Positions 55,190-62,710 of a stretch of 64,000 nt of DNA are shown one piece after another. Both the position numbers and the translations under genes were made by a program. This DNA is from Salimicrobium flavidum. Its GTDB lineage: Bacteria; Bacillota; Bacilli; Bacillales; Halobacillaceae. Location: positions 496,001-560,000 of the forward strand of contig NZ_FTOC01000001.1 of the NCBI RefSeq assembly GCF_900156645.1. Reading direction: 5' to 3'. A model generated the notes under the pieces. That model was not told where the DNA came from and made no database searches. It saw only the letters and a program-made list of their open reading frames with translations. Position 1 is the first letter of the stretch. Each line of letters opens with the position of its first letter.

Positions 55190-56635
55190 TTAAAATGGGT
55201 CACTGATCTTGAAGCTTACTACTTTCTTCTCCGTAAGTGATTCTATCGCGAACTTGACGCCTTCTCTTCCGATTCCGGAATCCTTTGTTCCTCCAAAAGG
55301 CATCGCGTCGATTCTGTAATCACTACTGTCATTAATCATTACACCACCGACGTTGAGGTGCTTCACCGCATAAAAAGCACGGTTCAGATCTTTCGTGAAG
55401 ATACCGGCATGAAGCCCATAATCTACATCATTCGATTTCTTTACAGCTTCCTTAAGGTCGTCGACCGGTTCGACGATAACGACAGGACCGAAGATTTCTT
55501 CTTTGGCAATCGTAGCATCGGGGGAGACGTTAGTAAGGACCGTAGGCTCTACGTAAGCCCCCTCTCTTGTTCCCCCTGTTTCGATTCTAGCTCCCTTGGA
55601 AACCGCTTCATTGATCCAACTCTCTACTCTTTCTGCTTCCTTCACTGATATGAGAGGGCCTACATCCGTATCCTCAAGCATTTTATCTCCCATTTTCAGT
55701 CGCTTGGTCTGTTTTACTAAATCATCCAGGAAAGATGGATAAGGATCTTTCTCGACATAGACCCTCTGGACTCCTATGCAGTTTTGACCAGCTGCGCTGA
55801 AGCCACCGTCTACACAAGCCTCTACGGCGTCATTGTGATCCGCGTCACTCAACACAATTACCGGACAATTCGAGCCGAGTTCCATGCTTACGTGCTTCGT
55901 TCCGGTTTTCTCCGTAATTTTCTTCCCTGCATCGGTACCTCCCGTGAATGAAATGGCTTTGATCAGAGGATGAGTCACCAACTCATCACCGACTTCGCGT
56001 CCAGGTCCAGTTACGACCGAGAGCATTCCTTCAGGTAAACCAGCCTCGGTGAAAGCCTCAGCCATTTTCAATGCGCTGAGAGGAGTTTCAGAAGCAGGTT
56101 TAATGACAATGGCATTACCACTAGCTATAGCGGGACCGACTTTATGAGCGACGAGATTCAGCGGGTCGTTGAAGGGAGTGATGGCTCCTACCACGCCTAC
56201 CGGGAAATGATAATAGTAGCCGACTTTATTTTCACTTCCTTCATTCTGGTCGAAATTGATCGTTTCCCCCTGCATCCGTCGAGCCTCTTCAGCAGAAATT
56301 TCAATTGTCTGGGCTGCTCGTGCAACTTCACCTCGAGCTTCATTAATCGTTTTACTGCCTTCTAAGGAAATCGTACGTGCAAAAGCTTCCTGGTTCTCCA
56401 TCATAAAGCTGCTTACACGCTTCAATATTCTTACTCGTTCATGTGTCGGCCATGAATCAAGAGAATCGAACGTTTCCTGAGCAGCTTCGATGGCATGCTT
56501 CATATCATCACGAGTGGCTTTTGGAACGGTAGCTATCCGTTCATTATTCTGAGGATTGATTACGTCAATCGTATCGTCTCGCAGAACCCACTGACCGGCT
56601 ACCAACATTTTCATTTCTTCAGTTCTCGTCTTCAT
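55190..56635 (-). CDS. NAD(P)-dependent aldehyde dehydrogenase of the ectoine operon
   Basis: 481 residues, full-length ALDH. Cofactor region ITPFNDPLNLVAHKVGPA and KPASE, catalytic glutamate in MELGSNCP and catalytic cysteine in AAGQNCIGVQR, C-terminal MPFGGTKDSGIGREG. AAGGAGGG site before ATG 56635, 12 bp after the homoserine dehydrogenase gene; last gene of the operon. By place it may do the DoeC step, aspartate semialdehyde to aspartate, although it looks closer to lactaldehyde/YcbD-type ALDHs. A role as carotenoid aldehyde dehydrogenase is possible but less likely. Confidence 0.88.
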   Translation of the reverse strand: MKTRTEEMKMLVAGQWVLRDDTIDVINPQNNERIATVPKATRDDMKHAIEAAQETFDSLDSWPTHERVRILKRVSSFMMENQEAFARTISLEGSKTINEARGEVARAAQTIEISAEEARRMQGETINFDQNEGSENKVGYYYHFPVGVVGAITPFNDPLNLVAHKVGPAIASGNAIVIKPASETPLSALKMAEAFTEAGLPEGMLSVVTGPGREVGDELVTHPLIKAISFTGGTDAGKKITEKTGTKHVSMELGSNCPVIVLSDADHNDAVEACVDGGFSAAGQNCIGVQRVYVEKDPYPSFLDDLVKQTKRLKMGDKMLEDTDVGPLISVKEAERVESWINEAVSKGARIETGGTREGAYVEPTVLTNVSPDATIAKEEIFGPVVIVEPVDDLKEAVKKSNDVDYGLHAGIFTKDLNRAFYAVKHLNVGGVMINDSSDYRIDAMPFGGTKDSGIGREGVKFAIESLTEKKVVSFKISDPF

Positions 56636-56647
56636 ACCTTCCCTCCT

Positions 56648-57700
56648 TCAAGAAGTCTGCAATTTACGCTCCTTTTGGTAATGAATCAAATCAATGAGCA
56701 GTGAAAAACCTGTTTCTTTTCTTCCTGCTCCCGCTCCGGTCAACAGAACCGGTCCCAATAGGTCACATTCATAAAGGATGGCGTTTGTAGCCCCCTTGAC
56801 ACCTGCTAAAGGGTGGTCTTCGGTAACTTTTTCAGGGCCGACTTCGCCAGTAACTGACCCATCTTCATTCCGTTCAACCTTACCGATAAGCTTCCATTTC
56901 TCTCCGTTGTCCGTCGCTTGTTGAATATCTTCCATTTTCATGTCAGAAATACCTTTACAGACTACATCCTTATAGTCGAGAGGTTCTCCCATAAGATAAT
57001 TGGCGAGAATCGCTACTTTATATCGGGCGTCATACCCTTCCACATCATTGGTGGGATCCGCTTCGGCATATCCGTTGGACTGTGCTTGCGCCAGAGCTTC
57101 CTCGTACGACTTCCCTTTTTCCATCTCAGTAAGGATATAGTTCGTGGTACCGTTCAGAATACCACTGATTTTAGTGATCTCATTTCCGGCAAGTGTTTCT
57201 TCAGGCATGCGCAGAGCAGGAGTCCCGCTCATGACTGTGCCTTCGAATCCGAAAAACACGCCATTATCTTTCGCCATCTGATTCAGCTCTTTATAAGCAA
57301 GAGCAATCGGCCCTTTATTTGTCGTAATGACACTCTTTTTGCTGGCGAAAGCCCTCTTACAATGAGTGATTGCGGGTTCTCCGGTAGTTACGTCCGTAAA
57401 CGTCACCTCTACGATGACATCCGCGTTCGTCGTTTCGATCGTATCAATGCTCGATAACCCTTTCACCACCCCCGGCTGATCAGGGTAGGTTTCCACAGTG
57501 CCGTCCTGTTTCACACATTCGAGAAGCTTTTTCACATCAAGACCGTTTTTATCATAAATGGAACCTTTCATCAGGTCTGCGACAGCTACCACTTTTGATT
57601 CCAATCCGTACTGATTCCTAAGATTATTTTCCTTTTCTTCGAGGATTTCAACAAGTGCCTGACCGACACCACCGAAACCGACCATCGCTATATTCGTCAT
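56648..57700 (-). CDS. Homoserine dehydrogenase-like, short form without ACT domain
   Basis: 350 residues. NAD(P)-binding VGFGGVGQALVEILEE at the N-terminus, ADVIVEVTFTDVTTGEPA, the catalytic region ISGILNGTTNYILTEM and DPTNDVEGYDARYK, all family marks. It lacks the C-terminal ACT regulatory domain of the biosynthetic Hom (usually 430+ residues), so it should not be threonine-inhibited, as suits a catabolic enzyme. It would interconvert aspartate semialdehyde and homoserine. 1 bp after the M20 gene, GGAGGG site. Confidence 0.85.
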   Translation of the reverse strand: MTNIAMVGFGGVGQALVEILEEKENNLRNQYGLESKVVAVADLMKGSIYDKNGLDVKKLLECVKQDGTVETYPDQPGVVKGLSSIDTIETTNADVIVEVTFTDVTTGEPAITHCKRAFASKKSVITTNKGPIALAYKELNQMAKDNGVFFGFEGTVMSGTPALRMPEETLAGNEITKISGILNGTTNYILTEMEKGKSYEEALAQAQSNGYAEADPTNDVEGYDARYKVAILANYLMGEPLDYKDVVCKGISDMKMEDIQQATDNGEKWKLIGKVERNEDGSVTGEVGPEKVTEDHPLAGVKGATNAILYECDLLGPVLLTGAGAGRKETGFSLLIDLIHYQKERKLQTS

Positions 57701-57701
57701 C

Positions 57702-58862
57702 TTATCCCTCCTGGTCTTTCCAGTATGATTGTAAGACCCCCGTCATAATCTCCAACCCTTTTCCAAGCGCCTCTTCATCAATATCGAAATCAGGCTGATG
57801 AAGCATGCGTTCTTTCTCAAGACCACAGCCAAGGAAGAACATGGTTCCTTTCAAGTGATTGGTTATATGACTGAAATCTTCGCTTCCCATCCCGAAAGGT
57901 TCGTTGTGAATCTTATACTCACTGGCCACGTTACGAATGATCTGGTTCAACTCCCCATCATTTATAAGCGCCGGTTCCCCTTTTTGGATATGCCACTGAT
58001 ACTGTCCGCCCAGCGAATGTATAACATTCGCTTTCTCCAGTAATTCCTTCTCCAACTGATAACGGACCTGAGAGGTATACGACCTCATCGTTCCGTGGAT
58101 GTCAACTTTATCCGGAATAATATTGCTTGCACTTCCTGCATTGATTTGACCGATGCTGATCGTTCCCACATCGAGGGGATGCATCCTTCTTCCCGTTACG
58201 CTATAAAGCGCTTGCAGTAAAAATGTCGTCATCCATATCGGATCTGCTCCCTGATGGGGATAACCCGCATGTGCCCCTTCTCCGAAGACAGTAATCTGGA
58301 ATTCATCATTATTTGCCATGCTTGGTCCATCATGTACCTGTATCTCGCCGGAAGGTAACCACGGACACATGTGCAAGGCGAAGATTGCATCGATATCCTG
58401 GAGTAACGGGGAGCGTATCATTTTCATCGCTCCCGTTTCCCCTTCTTCATCTGCAGCTTCTTCGGCAGGTTGAAAAACCAGTTTAACAGTTCCACGTATA
58501 TCCTCTTTATGAACATTCAACCAGTGGGCCACGCCCAGAAGAATAGCAATATGAGCATCATGTCCACAGGCATGCATGACTCCTTCATTGACGGAGGCAT
58601 GCCCGATGGGCGACTGCTCCTCGATCGGCAGGGCATCCATATCCGCCCGTAATCCGAGAACCGGCCCCTCTCCCTGTGAGAGGATGGCGACTATTCCGTA
58701 TCCTCCGACATTTTCATGGACTTCAAAACTTCCTAGTTCCTTCAGTTTTTCGGCGACAAAAGCACTAGTCTTCTCTTCTTTGAAACTGAGTTCCGGATGT
58801 TGATGGAGATGGCGACGCCATTCCACCATGAAGTCAAACAGTGTCTCCGGTCCATACATCAT
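57702..58862 (-). CDS. M20 amidohydrolase, probable acetyl-diaminobutyrate deacetylase (DoeB2-like)
   Basis: 386 residues of the M20D amidohydrolase family. Metal motifs MHACGHDAHI and AEEAADEEGETGA, a dimerisation domain (about 185-300), and SEDFSHI near residue 330. Paralogue of ykuR at 35.7 kb. After ectoine hydrolase the expected next step is deacetylation of N-acetyl-2,4-diaminobutyrate to diaminobutyrate and acetate; in several ectoine users an M20 enzyme (DoeB2) does this. The substrate assignment is from context. Confidence 0.82.
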   Translation of the reverse strand: MMYGPETLFDFMVEWRRHLHQHPELSFKEEKTSAFVAEKLKELGSFEVHENVGGYGIVAILSQGEGPVLGLRADMDALPIEEQSPIGHASVNEGVMHACGHDAHIAILLGVAHWLNVHKEDIRGTVKLVFQPAEEAADEEGETGAMKMIRSPLLQDIDAIFALHMCPWLPSGEIQVHDGPSMANNDEFQITVFGEGAHAGYPHQGADPIWMTTFLLQALYSVTGRRMHPLDVGTISIGQINAGSASNIIPDKVDIHGTMRSYTSQVRYQLEKELLEKANVIHSLGGQYQWHIQKGEPALINDGELNQIIRNVASEYKIHNEPFGMGSEDFSHITNHLKGTMFFLGCGLEKERMLHQPDFDIDEEALGKGLEIMTGVLQSYWKDQEG

Positions 58863-58869
58863 TCATCAC

Positions 58870-60069
58870 CTAGTTCTTCTGAGAAGCTTTTTGCTCCACT
58901 TTTGCAAAAGCCTGCTTCAGATCCTCTTTCAAGTCTTCGATATCTTCAATACCTGCCGAGTAACGGATCAGACCTTCAGGAATTCCCATTGCTGCCCGTT
59001 CTTCTGGTGTACATTCTACGTGTGACGTCGTTCTCGAAGGACCCACGATCGTCTCGACAGAACCAAGGTTCGCTGCTTTATTTGCGAATTGAAGTTCTGG
59101 TAGGAAGTCACGCAGCGTTTCCACTCCGCCTTTTACAGAGAAACTGAGCATGCCTCCGAAACCTTTCATCTGTTTCTTCGCGATATCATGATTCTTGTGC
59201 TCCTCTAATCCCGGATAGAAGACATCATCTACAATATCGAAAGTTTTCAGATACTCGGCAATTTCCTGAGCATTTTTGTTCTGCTGCTCAACCCGGAGCT
59301 TCAATGTCTTCATACCACGGAGTAGGAGGTATGCAGCCATAGGGTCCAAAGTGGCACCATTGATTTCACGATAGTGATACACCTTCTCGACGAGCTCTTT
59401 GGAACCTACGAGAGCTCCACCCAAAGCATCCGCATGACCACCGAGATACTTCGTTGCGCTGTGAATGACCAGGTCCACTCCGAGTTCAAGCGGGTTCTGG
59501 TTAACAGGTGTTGCAAACGTGTTATCCACGATTACTATAGCTCCTTGCGCTTTTCCTGCTTTTGCCATTCTTTCTATATCAGTGATTTTCACAGTAGGGT
59601 TCGTTGGTGTTTCCAGGTACAGGACTTTGCACCCTTTTTCAATCTCGGCTTCAATCGCCTCATGGTCCGCTGTTTCACAAAGCTCTACGTCTACGTTCAT
59701 TCTTGGTAAGAACTCTGTAAAAATTTTGTTCGTGCCGCCGTACGTGTCTTTGATGGATACTACTCTATCTCCCGGAGCGAGGTAGGTACTAAGTGTGTTA
59801 CTGATAGCAGCCATACCTGTCGAGAAACTTGTTGCGGCTTCAGCTCCTTCAAGATTCTTTATCTTATTTTCGAAAGCTTCCACAGTAGGGTTCGTGTTTC
59901 TTCCATAAATATGACCTTCTTTGTTTCCGATTGCGACTTCATACCATTCATCCATGTCGTCATAACCGAAAGATACACTGTGCACCACCGGCACCTGTGT
60001 AGCTCCGAATGCTAACTGTTCTTTCTCTCCTGCCCAAATGGATCTTGTACCGAATTTCGCTTGTTTCAT
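58870..60069 (-). CDS. Cystathionine gamma-synthase-family PLP enzyme
   Basis: 399 residues from ATG 60069, 9 nt after GGAGG; two ATGs at 60075 and 60078 touch that site. Cys/Met metabolism PLP family: YGRNTNPTVEAFENKIKNLE, LETPTNPT, DNTFATPVNQNP, and PLP lysine K207 in HSATKYLGGHADALGGA. Members do gamma-elimination or gamma-replacement on homoserine-type amino acids. No sulfur genes are nearby, and the ectoine context suggests a 4-carbon amino acid with a gamma leaving group, such as homoserine or diaminobutyrate (inference). Confidence 0.85.
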   Translation of the reverse strand: MKQAKFGTRSIWAGEKEQLAFGATQVPVVHSVSFGYDDMDEWYEVAIGNKEGHIYGRNTNPTVEAFENKIKNLEGAEAATSFSTGMAAISNTLSTYLAPGDRVVSIKDTYGGTNKIFTEFLPRMNVDVELCETADHEAIEAEIEKGCKVLYLETPTNPTVKITDIERMAKAGKAQGAIVIVDNTFATPVNQNPLELGVDLVIHSATKYLGGHADALGGALVGSKELVEKVYHYREINGATLDPMAAYLLLRGMKTLKLRVEQQNKNAQEIAEYLKTFDIVDDVFYPGLEEHKNHDIAKKQMKGFGGMLSFSVKGGVETLRDFLPELQFANKAANLGSVETIVGPSRTTSHVECTPEERAAMGIPEGLIRYSAGIEDIEDLKEDLKQAFAKVEQKASQKN

Positions 60070-60074
60070 GTTCA

Positions 60075-61025
60075 TCATCCTCCTAATATTTGAAATGTGT
60101 AGCGGGCGATGGCAGTGTCCTGAACACCGGTCCCCGACAGATCTGTTATTGTTATTTGATTGTCACTGGTCCGAGAAACCGTCTGATTGCCTGTAACTTC
60201 GCCCAGCTCAATGGTATTTTCTATAATTTTTGCATCGTTGCACGTTCGCAGTTCTCCTAATCGCCTGGACTGATGAAGAACATCACAAGTGAAGACATCT
60301 GCTTTTTGAATCACTCCGCCGGAAAGTTCCTGTTTATGCTCCGCATCAGAACCCATAGCGGTGATGTGAAGACCCGGGTGCAACCAGTCCGCCTGAACGA
60401 TCGGTTCAGAAGACGGCGTCGTAGTGACCACAATATCGCTGTTTCTGACTACTTCTTCAGCTGTATCTCCCACTGTAATCGAAATACCGAGTTTCTCTTC
60501 CATCTCTTTTTGAAATGCGGTTGCTTTTTCGGGTGTACGCCCCCATACATAAGCTGTTTTAATAGGACGTACGAGCGTGAGAGCTTCTAACTGATACCTG
60601 GCCTGAGCGCCTGTTCCGAGAATGCCGGCGCGCTCACTGTTTTCCCGGCTTACATGTTTGGCAGCCACTGCTCCTGCAGCAGCCGTTCTTAAATCCGTCA
60701 GCAGTCCCTGGTCCGCGAAAATCTGTTTCACTTCTCCGGTTTCGCTACTGATCAGAATCATAAGTCCATTGGCGCTTGGCAGCCCTTTCTCCGGATTATC
60801 AAAAAAACCGGAAGACAATTTCACACAAAAGCTGTCATAGCCTGGAATATAAGCCGACTTAATATCAACTTCCCCGTTGAACTCAGGGATATCTATACGC
60901 ATTATCTCCGGCATGGTCACTTCTTCCGTAACTAACGCCGTGAACGCATGCTCTATTTCTTTAACGAGTTCCCTGGACAGAGGGATTTTTTCCTCAAGTG
61001 CTTTACGGTCTATAACCTGAATCAC
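60075..61025 (-). CDS. eutC: Ornithine cyclodeaminase-family protein (EutC-like)
   Basis: 316 residues from GTG 61025 (GGAGG 5 nt before). Mu-crystallin/ornithine cyclodeaminase family with Rossmann motif GILGTGAQARYQLEAL near residue 137 and KLSSGFFDNPEKGLPSANGL, ADQGLLTDLRTAAAGAVAA. EutC of ectoine-using rhizobia is of this family and lies next to eutD, as here. Its reaction there is not firmly known; an imine reductase or cyclodeaminase acting on diaminobutyrate-type compounds is plausible. Ends 6 bp before the PLP gene. Confidence 0.82.
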   Translation of the reverse strand: MIQVIDRKALEEKIPLSRELVKEIEHAFTALVTEEVTMPEIMRIDIPEFNGEVDIKSAYIPGYDSFCVKLSSGFFDNPEKGLPSANGLMILISSETGEVKQIFADQGLLTDLRTAAAGAVAAKHVSRENSERAGILGTGAQARYQLEALTLVRPIKTAYVWGRTPEKATAFQKEMEEKLGISITVGDTAEEVVRNSDIVVTTTPSSEPIVQADWLHPGLHITAMGSDAEHKQELSGGVIQKADVFTCDVLHQSRRLGELRTCNDAKIIENTIELGEVTGNQTVSRTSDNQITITDLSGTGVQDTAIARYTFQILGG

Positions 61026-61037
61026 AGACACCTCCTT

Positions 61038-62246
61038 TTACGAACTTATAGGGTTACTGCTGTAACCTATATTATCTTTTACGATAAGCTCGAGAGGATA
61101 AGAAGTGAATAATTCATACCCGGTTTCCGTAACCCGGAACGTAGTGGATATCTCAATACCATCATTTTCGAACCAGAGCGCAGGAATCATATGAAAAGTC
61201 ATATTCGGTTGAAGTACCGTATGATCGTCACTTCGGATGCTCGCCGTATGCTCGCCCCAGTCAGGTGGATAAGATAAACCGGTAGAATAACCAAGTCGCG
61301 ATTCTTTCTCGAAACCATATCGTTTGATGCTATTGCGCCACGCTTCTTCAAGGTCACTGCATGTAGCTCCCGGCCGGATCGCCTGGAGGGTGTTCTGAAT
61401 GCCTTCTTGTACCACTGAAGCTACATACTGCATTCTCTCCCCGGGCTGGCCAAGGGAAATAGTGCGTGCCATAGGGACGTGATACCGCTTATAACATCCC
61501 GCGGTTTCAATGACTACCGGAGAATTTTCCTGGAAGGTCTGTTCCGTCCAAGTCAGGTGTGGCATCGAGGTATGGTCTCCCGTCGGCATCATCGGAACGA
61601 TCGAAGGGTAATCTCCGCCATACTCCGGAGTTCCACTGATCAGGTTATAATACAGATGAGCTGCAGCATCGTTCTCACGGACGCCCGGCTGTATATAGTC
61701 GATTGTTCTTGCCATCGCCTGATCCACTATAATTCCGGCTCTTCTCATATATTCGATTTCCTGGTCGGATTTGATCAGCCGGACATAGTTCACGAGGTTC
61801 GACGCGTCCATGAAGAATGCATCCGGCAACGCACGCTGCAAGCGCTGGAACGATTTAGCTGTAAAGTAGAATTGCTCCATTTCTACCCCCATGCGTCTGT
61901 TGCCCTGGCCGATCTCCCTTAATATTTCACCGATGAAATCCATCGGGTGGTAGATGTCAGAATGGACATAGTAATCAGGGTAAGCAATGATATTATCATC
62001 GTATATCCATGTCGTAGCCTTGGCGCCATTAGCGTCCATTGTACGGCCGATCCATATCGGCTGCGGTTCGTCGATGATCACGATCAGCATTTGATGGACG
62101 TAGAACGACCATGCGTCATAACCGGTCAGATAATTCATATTGGATGGGTTGGTTACACATAGAATTTCAATACCTTCCTCTTCCATCCGTTTTTTCGTAT
62201 TATCCAACCTCTTCTGATATTCCATGATGTCAAACGGAAGCACCAT
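61038..62246 (-). CDS. doeA: Ectoine hydrolase (DoeA/EutD)
   Basis: 402 residues of the M24 creatinase/aminopeptidase fold, opening the ectoine ring to N-acetyl-2,4-diaminobutyrate. Matches the DoeA/EutD family closely in NPSNMNYLTGYDAWSFYVHQ, PIWIGRTMDANGAKATTW, YPDYYVHSDIYHPMDFIG, GVEMEQFYFTAKSFQRLQ, GGDYPSIVPMMPTGDHTSMP, ETAGCYKRYHVPMARTISLG and GLSYPPDWGEHTASIR. Lacks the metal ligands of true M24 peptidases, as is typical of the family. AAAGGAGG site before ATG 62246; first gene of the operon. Confidence 0.92.
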   Translation of the reverse strand: MVLPFDIMEYQKRLDNTKKRMEEEGIEILCVTNPSNMNYLTGYDAWSFYVHQMLIVIIDEPQPIWIGRTMDANGAKATTWIYDDNIIAYPDYYVHSDIYHPMDFIGEILREIGQGNRRMGVEMEQFYFTAKSFQRLQRALPDAFFMDASNLVNYVRLIKSDQEIEYMRRAGIIVDQAMARTIDYIQPGVRENDAAAHLYYNLISGTPEYGGDYPSIVPMMPTGDHTSMPHLTWTEQTFQENSPVVIETAGCYKRYHVPMARTISLGQPGERMQYVASVVQEGIQNTLQAIRPGATCSDLEEAWRNSIKRYGFEKESRLGYSTGLSYPPDWGEHTASIRSDDHTVLQPNMTFHMIPALWFENDGIEISTTFRVTETGYELFTSYPLELIVKDNIGYSSNPISS

Positions 62247-62325
62247 AAATATTCCCTCCTTTTCCTTTGTCAGAATATTTCTTTATCTTAATTCTTATTG
62301 TAAAGAAGATGCTGATTTTATGTAA

Positions 62326-62365
62326 TGTACGAAATGTATGAACTTTCGTATAGCTTTTTCGTACA
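62326..62365. promoter_or_regulatory. TACGAAA-box palindrome, candidate operator of the ectoine operon
   Basis: Three copies of TACGAAA/TTTCGTA in 40 bp, 80-120 bp before doeA: TGTACGAAA (62326-62334), TTTCGTA (62344-62350) and TTTCGTACA (62357-62365). The outer two form a perfect 9-bp inverted repeat. A possible TTACAT-17-TACAAT promoter lies just downstream on the minus strand. Likely bound by the PucR-type regulator next door (inference). Confidence 0.55.
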
Positions 62366-62480
62366 TAAGTGACACACTAATGATTCCTTGAAGACATAGG
62401 GCTCATCAAGTTTTCAGCGTTCGATTTGTTGAAATCCGAATTATTTTTGAAATAGTATGTTACTTTTCTAAGATAAATCT

Positions 62481-62545
62481 GGCGGTTGTTGGTTTTTCAT
62501 TACGTGAGGGGACATGTGGGAAGGAAGTGTCGGAAAAAGAAGGTG
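62481..62545 (+). repeat. Diverged repeat fragment
   Basis: GGCGGTTGTTGGTTTTTCAT, then GTGAGGGGACATGTGGGAAG, is an eroded version of the fragment at 62628 (GAGGGGACCCGTGGGAAG). About 65 bp, between doeA and pucR. Confidence 0.5.
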
Positions 62546-62573
62546 CAGATTCTGACAGAAGTTGAAAATAAAA

Positions 62574-62615
62574 AAGACAAAAGATCCACGGTCACACCGG
62601 AATCTTTTGTCTTTG
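62574..62615 (-). terminator. Terminator of the PucR-type regulator gene
   Basis: A 13-bp perfect stem (AAAGACAAAAGAT and complement) with an inner CCGGTG/CACCGG-like helix; T run on the minus strand. Confidence 0.88.
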
Positions 62616-62627
62616 GATTAAAATTTT

Positions 62628-62706
62628 GGCTCTGATACAGCCGGTTACTGATTTTAGAACGAATGAGGGGACCCGTGGGAAGAGCATGAACCAAAAATCA
62701 CCGGGT
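62628..62706 (+). repeat. Truncated MITE copy
   Basis: Left half only: GGCTCTGATACAGCCGGTTA through AAGAGCATGAACCAAAAATC, stopping at CCGGGTTCT against the pucR stop codon. It lies between pucR and its terminator. Confidence 0.7.
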
Positions 62707-62710
62707 TCTA

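Noticed and set aside
55190-56635. Aldehyde dehydrogenase as the carotenoid aldehyde oxidase (AldH of staphyloxanthin)
   Set aside because: It is the last gene of the ectoine operon, separated from the carotenoid genes by ktrD, ywpF and a repeat. Kept only as a minor alternative.
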